In this document: one piece after another, positions 46,856-58,610 of the stretch
Layout: every line of letters starts with the position of its first letter
Position numbering within the stretch: the first letter of the stretch is position 1
Origin: Scleroderma bovista
Lineage: Eukaryota > Basidiomycota > Agaricomycetes > Boletales > Sclerodermataceae
Direction of reading: 5' to 3'
DNA length: 64,000 nucleotides
Assembly (NCBI GenBank): GCA_037178675.1
Contig: JAYMGJ010000586.1
Location: 1 to 64,000, forward strand
Program-made: the position numbers and the translations under genes
The notes under the pieces: model-generated
What the model was told of the DNA's origin: nothing
Seen by the model: the letters and a program-made list of their open reading frames with translations, nothing else
Database searches by the model: none

Positions 46856-48377
46856 CGTTGGCGCTGCTGATAGTCTGAAGATAAGGTTCGCTGAAAGTCG
46901 TCGACAACTGAATCCTGCATCGTTATCTATCTATCACACTCCAAACAGTCACCTTACTACTCTGAGATCGATCATTTGCAATCACCGAAGAGGTGACGCG
47001 AGGTCGTTCTTAATTGACACAGTAGGTAACAATGCTACATCGTAGATGTAGTACAAGTGATGCACAAAACTACTACCTACAACAGACAGGACCAACGCAG
47101 ACAGTGAGACCATAGTAATGACGGATCAGATATCAGCGACGAATAGCAAGACGAGATACGTGCGATGGTGATGCGGAGATGAAATTGTAAGGCAAAGTGA
47201 ATGAGATGCAACTCGAGAGAGGCGACTCCTGGTACCCGCAAGCGGGCCCCAAACCAGAACCACGGGCTCTGCACTACCCCACCGCCGCAATGCAAGCCAC
47301 ACCCACATGCTCAAGCCGTCCCCCAACACACGTTCGACTGGCAAACGGCGAGGGGAGGCGAACTCGCTGAGCAGACAAACACGACGCGGAAGTAAGGAAA
47401 TGGTATTCTCTCACCATCGAGCGATTCATCAAAAAAAACATGCCCAAATCCTAGTGACGCACGCGGGGGGACACACCCATACAATGAGTGCGACTCAAGT
47501 CTTGATGTCTGCATCGCCGAAAGATCTGAGGGGGGAAGAGAGCGGACAATGTCGTGAATCGAGCAATGATGCTCAAATCGTGACGGGACGTAAGGATAAG
47601 TCAATAAACAACGTAAAGCGGTTCCTCAAGACGAGATGGCTCCTGGGAAGACTACACCGTCCAGTGGACAAAAAGACGGAGGAGGGGGTCGATGGAACGA
47701 GGACGAATGCCAGTGTATCGGCACGCACGAGGCAAGCAGCCACAATGTGATAGGCGTTCGCTTACGAGTGCGCGACGGATGAAAACGGAACGGGAGGGAC
47801 GTCGACAGAGGGCGAATGTGAGAAAAACAAGAAGGGCGCGCAGGCACAGAGGGGCGTGCACCACTCACGTGGGGGCGCGCGCCACACCTCTGGCAGTTCT
47901 GCGGTCTTGTGTCGGTGCCATGTCGAATGATGCCTTCAACCGATGCCGTGGGATCCGATCTTCATCTCCTGGGTTTCGACTCCTCCCACTCAAGCAAACG
48001 TGGCCCGCCGACAGGTAACCTCTGGCCAACCTGCGACAAAGAGCACACGTCGCGAGCGATTGGCACGGCTAAAAAACCGACTTCGTACCACTGAAGTGGG
48101 GAGGGTGCAGCGTCGCCGACAGCTAGTGTCAGCCAAGTCGAGGAACCGCTGTCAATGATAGTCGTAAAAAGAAGAGAAAAAAAAACTATGCAAAAATAAA
48201 CAAATGCAGTGCTGAGAGTCCGTGATAATGCAAGTGCGACCCGCGTCCAGGCAGGTATTCCAGTGTTAAATGCAGGTCATCTGTGTGCAATATAATAGTC
48301 CATGAAGAATAAGTCAAACCGGCCGGGGAACGGAGGAATCTCCAGATTTTGAATCCAGCGCAGAGCTAGAGCCACCA
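46856..48377. other. Intergenic, 1.5 kb
   Basis: This runs from the TBCA start to the 3' end of the first bHLH gene. Frames on both strands are short and of random-looking composition. The sequence includes purine-rich patches. I see no gene. Confidence 0.45.
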
Positions 48378-49339
48378 CTAAAAGTTGGGCTGTGACTGGG
48401 AGACTGCAGCGACGGCGGCAGCAGCAGCGGCATGTCGTTGTTCGGCGGTGCCGAGCATCAACGCCTCATTGACACTGCGAAAAACTGTTGGTCACCGATC
48501 GGGTATGAATCATACTTGAGACTTACGTGCGAAGTCTCTGCACTTCATTTTCTGCCTGCTGGAGTCTTGCCTGGAGTTGTTGGGCGGTCATCTCGAGGTA
48601 CTTGACGTGAGTGGTTGCGCGGTCAAGGAGGGAGACCTTGCTCGACTTCTGGTTGGAAACCGGAAGGGCATCCTTGAGGCGGCGGTAGCCATCCCTGAGT
48701 TCATCACGACGCCTTTGCTCCGACTCGATGCGCTGCTTCCGGATGGTCTCGCGGCGAGCATCGGTGTTGTTGGAGCCGCTGGGGAGGGGCTGGAAGTCAT
48801 CGTCTTCCTCGTCCGAGTCCTCATTGCGGGACTTCCTGCGGGCAGCCTTGGTCACAGAGCGGGTGGCGGGGGCGGCGATGGGGTTGAAACGATGGGAGCG
48901 AGGGACGCTGGCGTAGAGGACGCTGTTGACTGGCGCGGGCGAGTGGGTACCACTGCCACGGCTGCGTCTGCCAGATGCGAGGCCGTCAGAGGACAGCTCA
49001 CCTGCAGAAAGGTTGTAAACAGCCGGGGGAGAGACGCCGTTCTCCGGGGGGGTGTAGGGACGACCGGGAGAGGCAGTGGTGTATGAGGACGAGTAGGAGT
49101 ACTCGCCGATGGTGTTGGTCAGGTTCAACGAGTCAAAGTCGAGACGAGGGGAGGAGGAAGGGCCGGGCACTGCCACATGTAAGCTAAATATGGGGGTGAT
49201 GGCTGAGGATCTGATGGGACTTACGAGCCATGGACGATACGCCATAGGGGGATTGTGGGTACTGGAGGAAGGGCTCGAGGTTGAGGGTGTCGTAGGAAAA
49301 GGAGGTGTCGAAGGGGCGCTCGAGCAAGGTGGACTCCAT
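48378..49339 (-). CDS. bHLH transcription factor, copy 1
   Basis: Three exons: 49339-49225, 49169-48527 and 48474-48378, giving 246 aa. The basic region is IRKQRIESEQRRRDELRDGY. Helix 1 follows (RRLKDALPVS), then the loop and helix 2 (SSKVSLLDRATTHVKYLE). The glutamate and arginine that read CANNTG are present; arginine replaces the common histidine at basic position 5. A leucine-heptad extension (LQARLQQAENEVQRLR) follows directly, so dimerisation is by HLH plus zipper. The tail is alanine rich. The N-terminal half is serine/proline rich with an acidic EDSDEEDDDF patch. The start MESTLLERP was preferred; in-frame codons extend upstream to other ATGs. It is a close relative of the gene at 57316. 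Its targets are unknown. Confidence 0.88.
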
Positions 49340-49545
49340 TTCGAAGGCGTGAGGGTCGGTTCGTATGGCGGGAGGTAAATGCACAGCAGAGATGTGGGGG
49401 CGGCAATAAAAAGACACTGGAAGACAAGGGGCGCCTTGTTGTATTGTCATGAGGGTCGGCAACGGAAACAAAAAGTGAGAGAGATGGCTTACGTTACGAG
49501 CTGGCTGTTACGACCCGGCGCACAATAGACCCGCAGAGAGCGAAT

Positions 49546-49609
49546 GGAAGAAGAAGAAGAAGAAGAAAAGAAAAAGAAAAGGGCGGGAGGAGGAGGAGGA
49601 GGGTAGAGA
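49546..49609. repeat. Purine tract (GAA then GGA repeats) upstream of bHLH copy 1
   Basis: Almost uninterrupted purines: GAA repeats, then AAAAG runs, then GGA repeats, ending about 200 bases before the ATG at 49339. On the coding strand this is a CT-rich tract, a common fungal promoter or leader element. Confidence 0.7.
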
Positions 49610-52600
49610 CGCGGGGTGATTGAGATTGAGGATGGCTGGGGGGATTTGATCCCGTTGTTATATCTTTCCTAACTCGTCCCATTCGGGCAGAACCTGCCTG
49701 GTATGGAAGGTGGTTCCGACAGCCCATAAATGGAAAGGGTGCCTCGTGTATGTGACATGATCGGGATTTGCTTTGGCTTCTGTGCTGCAGAAAACGGGTG
49801 TCCAAAGGGGGATTTCATTTGATCGAAATCTGTTCCCACTCTGTCACGCCTTCGGCATCTCCGTCCGGGATCTCTCCATTCCCCCCTACCCAGGCCCTGA
49901 CCCCCCGGCGACCGTCCCGCCCCTCCGGACGCCCACCGGTCACCCGTATCGCTCGAGATCCGGACTCCCCGACCCCGTCCACCATACTTATTCTGTGCTC
50001 ATGGACCGGTTTCATGTGTAGCCGACTCGTGTTGCGTTCCTTTCATTCCCAATGCATCCCCGCCACCTGCGCTAACTTTGCTTCTATCTCCCAGAGATCT
50101 TCCGTCCTCCCCCCATATGCTCTTCTTAATGACGAGAACTTCCTCGACCTCAGCGTTCATCACCTAACTGAGCGGAGCGCCCAATTCACAGAGCTATCTC
50201 TTAGAACCTTGATCCTCTGCGTGGAATGGTTCTCCCAAGGGTATAGAGCGATTTTAACCGCGGGGTGGCTCTTAAAAAAAAAACACAACGACTGCCGTCA
50301 TCCTATACAGATCAAATTGGTGCGTGCTATTTACCCACGTCCTTTGAAAGCCCATCTGTAAGTCCCTATTACCAATACCCTGCCATATCACCCCCCGTCT
50401 ATCGTGAACGGGTACTAGAACGATTTGTGGGTTCAATCTATCACTCAAAATGAATTCGGCTCACCTTATTGCGAGCGAGGCTATAGCTCTCCAGTGGGCG
50501 CCTTGGAAAACAGGTGGGTTGTCCACACATCCAAATGACGTTATCGCGTGCACGTAATTAGACTTCAAGGAAAGATGTCATATCCTGGCACGCAGCAGCA
50601 GCCCAGATGGAGGCGATGTCTTATCGTCAGGGCGTGCTGACGTGTCGTACTAGTAAGTCTGACAGCAGCCTGCCTGTTGCAAGTCAATCAAGGTCGACAA
50701 ACAAGTTATCTTGCCAAGCACGATAATGCACAGGTCCTTTTTGCGTCACCTTCTCGATAGAAATGCTAAAGCTTCGCCAGGACCCGCGGCGTTCGTATCA
50801 GGAAATCCACAGTAAGGGTCCAGTCCTGTATGAACTGATACATTCCGCGAGAGAAGATGAACGAAAGCCGTCTGAACCATTTACGCTGTGCACCGGGAAA
50901 TCCAAGACAGGAGGCAGACTTTCACTTACCTGGTGTCATTCCGCTGATCGGAACAAAGTCACAAATGCATACCGGTCGGACGTTCGCTGGGTGCGGAGAG
51001 AAAACCATCAAAAGCCTAGCAGATGACGGTCTACAACAGCACGACACGACCTTGGACTAAAGGAGGTCCGCAGTTGACGTCGGCAGTGTTGGGTAAGAGA
51101 GCATGCAACCTAAACGGGCTGATACCTGAAACAGTCCAAGAGACAAAACAATGTTTACAGGGGCGGCGTAAGTGGGAAGGGCGCATCAGCCTTCTATGAG
51201 TGCATTTGGCGAGAGAGAAAAAATCAACCCGCATACAAAGAGAGCTAGCCAACCGAAATGACTTGATAGATAAACGATATGAACTCGGCCGTGATCATCG
51301 TGGTGGATGCGAGAGGGAAGAGTCTATCCACGATTGCAGATGAAGGGTTCAAGAGGATCTGGTACAAAGCGTATTCTCTTCCATTCCTCAGAAGCTTTGT
51401 GGATATGAAAAGGGATCAAAGCCATCATCCCTTGATGGCCACCCAAGCTATCAAAATTCTGCTCCTGTGCGCACCCAAGTGCTCGAATCCTATCCCTCAC
51501 GCGATGCAGAAATCCATGGAAAGCGTCGTGCTAGAGGGGAGAGGTCTAGTGCTCCAACCTCATCAATGCATCGCCTGCCAACCAGCCTCGTTTTCACGGC
51601 CACAGAGCAGGTGCTAAGAAAGGCAGACACGTGATTTGTGACTGCCCCTTGTTCCACCATCAGAGCGATCGACCTGCTATGTATAGTCTCAGTTCCCCTA
51701 GCAAGATCTGGTCGTATCGAGATTCCAGTGATACAACCACTTCGCTCCCTTTCCTCGGGACATGGTTTCCAGTCTCGTCGCTTTCCATTCCCAGTCCACC
51801 GCCGGTGCCTTGTTCCCTCTTGGCTTCAAGCGCCCCCTTCCCTATTGTAGTCCTACGTAGCTGTACGAACTCTCGCACAGCAGGGCCCTGGACTCGAAGT
51901 TCGTTTATGATCGCCTGTTTTGGCCATACAAACATTCATGTATGGTCGACCCTTGGTCCTTGGACTACAGCAGCATCATATCATTCCTGCCTATGAAGCG
52001 CTCATTCTGATTTGCTGGAGCCTGGGCACCAACCGTATCAGTGGATTAATGACTCACCCTTTTTGAAAATCCCCCCTCACACAGCCCCCTTGTCAAGAGA
52101 GAACTGTATACGGTAGAATGAACGAGAAGCCAGACTCAAAGTTCCTCTGTCGTCAGTGCATGTCAAAACTAGACTTGCTTGATCAAAGATGACTTGATTT
52201 GACTTCTTCATCTCCGCCTACTAGATGTGCGGCGGCGGCCTTTTCTAGTTTGGGCTTGTGCCTTTCCTGACAAGCCTTGTTGTATCCTTTGCCGCATGGT
52301 ATGTTCAACGCCTACCCGTACTCTACAATTGACAGGTCGCTTCAAACCTAACGTTCTCTGCAACGGAAGCCGCACAAGCGAGAGACACTGTAACCCCACC
52401 CAGCGAACCGACTCGGATCCCGGAGGATCCGGGCAACGTTTTTGTCCACTGCACATACTGCAATGTTCAACGGCCTTGTTCCATTCCATTACACTTGTTC
52501 CTTTCTAACGAAATGCGAACGTTATGTATGATTGATTCGCAAGCCAAGCCAGCTACGTTTTCTCTGCATACCCGCCAAGTTCTCCCACCTCACCTCATTC

Positions 52601-55600
52601 ACATCCACCTCGCAGGACCTTTCAGTACCTATTCCGAGTTCATCGAAGGAATTTTGTCCATAACAAGATATGTAATCCATTCTGCATTCCCCTCCGCCCC
52701 AGTCGCATCATGTGCCACTGCAAAAAACGTTGCAAATGACATCGAATAGCATCCGTATCTAAAATCGATATTCATTCTACCTATCAGGTCACAAGTACGT
52801 ACAACCAATCATCGCCATCGCCACCCCACCCCACCCAGCACGTTCACATCACCTTTCAAAATTATCCGCGTCATTTTTTGCCATTTCACGTTCTGTCCTG
52901 CAGTCTGCGCACCCTAATCCGGCTGCTTATTCTCCACCGCTCCCCCCGTTCCCAATACCCCGTTACCGTCGTCCTCATTCCTTCCTGATTCTGCGGTGGC
53001 ATCAACCTTTCCTTCTATCCCCCCGCAATAGTTCTCGATCCACGGACGTGGGGCCTGTCAGCCTCGCTGGGCAATCCTGTCGTGGAACGGTCTTGCCCCC
53101 TCGATGATCGTCCGAATTGCTTCCTGGGAAGGAAGTATCCGTGCAACTGGGACTCCGCATCGTCCGCCAGTTTCTTTCGATAGTGGCTAGTGCAGTGATG
53201 AAACACCCATGCTCCAGTAACAGAGACCGCAGGGAATGTGAATTAATGGCTTGAAACACATCACTCTCTGGAGTGGGTATGTTTCATCTATATCACATTT
53301 TGCCTAGCCAATCTACCCTGGTCGGCGGTCCATATTTCTGTCACAGTGACCGCCAATGCCCCTGACTATCATTTCTGCCTGGCCACCTCGGCCACTGGTG
53401 AGCTGCGAAGGTACGTGGAGTCCGAGGATGTTCTTGTCACACTAGTAAACTCTTGGCATCCGAATACACTCCGAGATTATCAATAATATCCTCAGACCTT
53501 GGATGTCCCTGAGGTCATCTGCGTTGAATTCCAGATGGTGCCCAGACAGGGGCTGGGAGGATGTTTCATAAGTATGCAGCACACGACCGTTCCAGGCCAT
53601 TCCCGCTATCTGGACAATTTTAGCGACTATAATTAGGTACGTATGAACCTCACCATGCTCCGACCCGTCTGAATCCATCGGATGAAAGGACCGGGGATGT
53701 AAGTGGCCGAGTCCTGTGGCCATACGTGATAATATTGCGTATGCACACGTATAGCATTCAGGGTATCCGGTGCGTGCGAGTGGCGACGGCCAGGATCTGC
53801 TGAGCCTGTGGACCAGCTATCTTGAGAGTTGAACCCAGTGGATCGTGAGCTTGATGGAGTGGTCAGGCTGTAGTATTAGCCCATCTCCAAGCGCTTTGAC
53901 CAAGGCTGGTCGATCAACAAAACGTGATTCTACAAGGTCCACAGCTTGGCTGGTCGACCAAAGGCCACAGTTTGCGTGGTCGCATGTCTACCCATTCTTC
54001 CTTGTTCCACCATGGTTTCCGATGACAAGATATCCAAAATGATATGATGACGCGATAGAGTCTATTGCAAGCCTTTGACCCTGCCTTCCCAACCTTACTT
54101 GTTCCACTGGTTATCCATGGAAACAGTGGGGGTATATGGTACAAATAGGCAAAAAGGCAATTCGGATCTGATTCGGATCGCTGACGATATGCTCCCGTTT
54201 CGCGGGACTTTGATGGAAAATCGTAGCAGAGATCCAGGGTAAACCTTTGAACCAGCCAATCGTGTCTTTGTATACCCGATGGTTCATGGTTTCGACAACA
54301 TATCAGGGAGGCCGCTGAAGGAGTAGCACTAGATGGACCTGTAACCACTATGATGAGTGCATTGCGATTACTTGTTACTTGGCAGGGAGAATCTGAATTC
54401 GAGTGATACAATTCCAACCTGGCGGCAGCCCTGACAGGGGAGATAAGATTGCATCCGACGCATTCCAGATAGTGTATGCTCAGTTCGTAATATCCACTGG
54501 TCCTCTACGTAGCGTCGTACATGAATGTATCGCCTCTGAAGGCCTGGGGACCTCGGCCCCAAGCTTAACGACACCGAAGTTCGATCAGTCATTTTGATAA
54601 AGACAGAACAACTCACAAACCCCATTTGAGGTTTGAAAAATTTGAACTGTCATTGTTATCCCCCCTCGGACAGGAGAGGCTGCACGTGTTCCTTATTGCA
54701 ACTGCGGGTTGACAACGGTGTTGGCAAACTGATAGATGCATATAGATATGAATTGCAAAACGTGAACTGTCGTCGTCGTCTTCTTCGGGATATCTCACAC
54801 CGTGTTACGAATGCCACGGGAATTCTCGACGAAGGGGAAAGTTCCTGCATAACAAATGGATCGCAAGGGAGAGCGATATCACACCCAATATCATCATTCT
54901 TCCTCTGCGAACTTAACCAAAGTAGACTAGGCCAACGCCAGCCCGATCAGTCAAAGATACCGACTGATGGTCAAGTTCCCCCAGCCCAGCTTCTTCCTGG
55001 GAGCGTCGGACACCCGTGTATCTTACGTTTGTCTTCCAATCTGACCGCAGCAGATTTCTTCAGGAAGACCACCTTATCACCCGCATAAAGTACAGGTGTG
55101 GTCCCATCGTTTCTGAAATTGCAAAAGAAAGGGGGGAAAAGAAAGTCGTGCAACTCGTGCAACATTCGTCATTGAATGGTTCGTCACGTTTTTCATCACG
55201 GGTGAAGGGGTGGATACATGAGATCGTATGCGGAAGGTCGTAGCTCGTGGTGTGCAACGGGGCATCCCGCACCCCGTGTTACTACTAGCCTGACTCCACT
55301 CGTGGCCGAACCAGCGGCACGGGAGTTGGAGCGGAGCGGCTACACGGGCGTAGGTTGGTCGAGGGTTCGTGATGGATGAAAGAAGGGGAAAAAGAAATAT
55401 GGGAAGCGGATGGAGCAAAAATGAAATGAAAAGGGGGAAAGGGTCAAGTTGGAGATAGTGGCGAGAAAAAAAAAAAAAAGGGAACTGCAGAACAGGCGCG
55501 CAAGAGGGTAATGGGGGTCCCTTCGGAGTCCTTCAATCCGTCCGCCCACTGGCACGTTGCATGTAGCGCTGTCGGCTGCTGACATTTTGACGTAAAAAAA

Positions 55601-56018
55601 CGAGATCCACTGGGAACCGATCGCGAGGCGAAGATAACCACCGAATCGTAAATCGAGTCCAGTCGAGCGACGACGATGAGGCGAGGCAAAAAAGGAAGTT
55701 TTGACTATCGATGAGCATCAATCAAGTACGATTGGGAGTTGTAGTGGCCACGCCCTCGGAACGATATGCTTGAAAAACCGGCCCTGCCAGCGTATCATTG
55801 GGGAAGGAGTGTTCCGAGTAGACTGTAAGTATGGGGAGGTGTGAACAGGGGCTTTTTCCTGTGCATAATAGCACCGCACAACCAGGCGCGGATAAGCTCG
55901 ACCAGCCTTCACGAAGTCCAAGCGTCCCCATTCCTTTTCGTTGCGCCAGTGCAGGAATAAAAAATACACATCGTATCACGAGAACAAGCGGTACAAAGGG
56001 GAAAAAAGGGGGGGCATC

Positions 56019-56066
56019 GAAAAGAAAAAGGAAAAGAAAAAGAAAAAAAAAAAAGGAAATGGGGAC
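56019..56066. repeat. A-rich purine tract just downstream of bHLH copy 2
   Basis: AAAAG repeats and a run of A about 50 bases past the stop codon at 56115 (minus strand). On the coding strand it is a T-rich tract in the 3' UTR. Confidence 0.65.
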
Positions 56067-56114
56067 GAAAAGGCGCAGAAGCGTCCACGAAGAGAGCGAC
56101 GTTTCAAGGTTGCT

Positions 56115-57316
56115 TCAGTACCTTTCCGACGCAGCAGGACTTCGTGAGTCCTCCCGCGGCGGTTCCTGTCCCTGCACATGCGCGAGGGAATGTGGTGGCA
56201 TCCCTGGTTCTGGAGGGGGAGACAGCGGTCTGCTGTCTATGCCATGCATAGCATTGCCACCGTTGTTCGTTGCGGCGCCAGCAACTGTGCCTGGTGATGG
56301 CGTATTTGTTACACCGAGTGAAATCTTCTCATTTACAGCCCTCAGTCGCTGCACTTCCTGCTCCAACACAAGGAGACGAGCCTGCATCTCTTGGGTGGTT
56401 TTCTCGAGGTAGATGATGTGATTGGTCGCTACCAGAGTCATGTCAGCCAAACCGTGCTTGTATGCACAACGGGGAATATGTGCCTACCTCGCTCAAGCAG
56501 GGAGACTTTACTGCTCTTCTGGTTGGACACGGGAAGAACGTCTTTCAATTTCGCGTAACCATCGCGTAACTCGTCTCTGCGCCTCTGCTCAGCCTCAATC
56601 CTCTGGCGCCTTGTAGCCTCCTTGCGGGAGTTGGCGAGGTTCTCAACGTAAGTGGCACCCATGTCGTCGTCGTCGGAATCGTTCAATGAGCGGCCACGAC
56701 CGCGTCGTCCGGAAGAACTGGTTGTGGGAGAGGGGGTGGGGTTGTAGCGTACGGATGTTCGATGAACAAGGCTAGTTCCTCTGGAGGATGAGGGGGAGCC
56801 TGTCCCACTGCTGTTTCTCGAATGGTGGTAAATGCCGTCCGCTGATGTGTCCGATCCTGAAATGGGAGGGGACAAGGGATCGTACATGTGTGGGGAGGGC
56901 GGAGGGGGTGAGCCAGCAGGCAGAGTCATGGACACATGCTGTGGCGATGAGGTGTAAACGGGTGCCGGATATTGATGCGTGGACATGAGGCTGAGATTAT
57001 GGAACTGCAAGCCTTGATGGAGGTCTGGCGCGGAGAGATGGCCTGCATACAATGTCATTATCAGATCAACATGCGGTTCAGGCGAGCACGAAACGCGAGA
57101 GGAAGAACACCCACGAGGATGGGGGCCAGGATGCTGTACGACTGGATAAGACGGTTGTTGCAACTGGTGGTTGTACGCGATGTAAGACGCTTCTTGCTCG
57201 GCAGGATAATATCCATAAGGATGGGTTCCACCGAGATTTTGATTGTGATCATCGGGTATATGCTGCTGTTGCTGCTGCTGCTGCTGTGGTTGATGCTGGT
57301 GCTGTTGCTGATCCAT
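56115..57316 (-). CDS. bHLH transcription factor, copy 2, with polyglutamine N terminus
   Basis: Three exons: 57316-57115, 57042-56488 and 56428-56115, giving 356 aa. The N terminus is a glutamine/histidine run from CAG/CAA codons. A tyrosine/proline-rich activation-like region follows, then an acidic patch NDSDDDDMGA. The bHLH reads ATRRQRIEAEQRRRDELRDG, YAKLKDVLPVSNQKSSKVS and LLERATNHIIYLEK, with a zipper extension QARLLVLEQEVQRLR. The bHLH is nearly the same as in copy 1, and the last introns differ in position. The first intron (57043-57114, 72 bases) is in frame; if retained it adds 24 residues. The function is unknown, though glutamine-rich domains suggest an activator. Confidence 0.87.
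57261..57312 (-). repeat. CAG/CAA repeat encoding polyglutamine
   Basis: Tandem CAG, CAA and CAC codons at the start of bHLH copy 2, giving QHQHQPQQQQQQQQH. Length variation between strains is likely. Confidence 0.8.
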
Positions 57317-58610
57317 CGTCTGCGAGTCGTGGACGGGTCGTGGATGTCAAATGAAAAGTGGGAGATCGTGAACAAACGTGAACAAAAGGCAGGAACGGGG
57401 CGAGGAAGAAATAGAAGAAGCTAAGAAATGAGAAACAATGCTCGCCCGGTTGAAATGATTGGGATCCTCGCTCACTCGAGGACAGTGGTCCTTGTGACTT
57501 TCTCACGCATCCTTACAGCTTATTTGTAGACCACCGTTTGTACACTCGCACAATGGATTCGATGGTCCTTGACGCTGCACCCATCGATCAGCCAGTGCCG
57601 ACCCGATGGGCCGCTGTTGGTTTATTTATACACACTCGAATTATGAACACGCCTCGAGGCATTGTAATGGGGGTGCACTTCGCATCCAAAGGTTGATCCA
57701 ATGGCTGCACCCAAGTCAACGAAGGGGGGGCCACCGGAATGGCACTGGCACTCGCCCCGGCTCCCGGTGGGCTATCTTCCTATCGATATCAAGTCGTGAC
57801 ATGGATCCTGTATTTACCTCTTCTTGCGGGCCAAACGGCGTCAGAAGGCCAAGATGCTGTGGTCCCTTTCATATCGCAACCAGGGGCGAGTAAGGACCCC
57901 TATCGAATGGAAACTGCGGAAGAGTAGGCGCTCCTCAGGTTCATCCAGATAAAAAAAAACAGGGCACAAACATTTCGGGGTCAAATGGACTGGAAAGAAG
58001 ACCGCAAGGAGCATTCCGCACATCCGTTGGATCTGCCAGAGCGTGATGAATTCAGGATCGCGATGGTAGGTTCGACAGCGGAGGTCATATATCCATACCG
58101 CGAGACAAGCACGATAGCATGCGAACCTGCAATGGACACCCCAACAGTTACTAGGTGTGACTTAATCCACCTACCACTCGACGAGGAGCCCTAATAGTCT
58201 CCTAAGTTGAAAGCACCGAGTTTGTTTGTTCCGAAATGGACACCTACTCACGTGACTTGAGTGCGCATCAAACTCTTTTCGTAGTTGTTGTGGGTGTCCT
58301 CGAGAGCCCAGTGCTCATCTACCTCAACAGCGTGCTACGGTTTCGCCCCATCGGTTGCTAGAACCAACGGGAGGTCGGGAGAGGGTACTACTATTATATG
58401 TCACTGTTCCATCTTTTCGGAAAGGGTTCGTACACCACAGACACGCTCACTGTCATGGGCTCAAATTGCACTAGCAATACAGTTGTGGTCGTAACACCCA
58501 CGGGACAATCCAGGCGGAGGACTCTTATCGCCCTCTATACGTTCGTTGATTTTTAGTCCGCTCACAGGTTTTTTCCTTGTCCGTGGCCACCGCTCGCGCC
58601 TCAACCTGTA
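57317..58610. other. Intergenic, 1.3 kb
   Basis: Divergent region between bHLH copy 2 and the 1160-aa gene. Only short frames are present. It should contain both promoters. Confidence 0.45.

Larger units (their letters stand above)
49340..56114. other. Long gene-free stretch between two bHLH genes
   Basis: About 6.8 kb with no frame or exon chain that I can support on either strand, in a window where genes normally sit a few hundred bases apart. No terminal repeats, transposase-like or reverse-transcriptase-like sequence was seen. It could be a large regulatory region of the first bHLH gene, contain non-coding RNAs, or be decayed repeats. Confidence 0.4.

Noticed and set aside
49340..56114. 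Transposon or LTR element filling the gap between bHLH genes
   Set aside because: No terminal repeats, target-site duplications or polymerase/transposase-like frames could be seen by eye.
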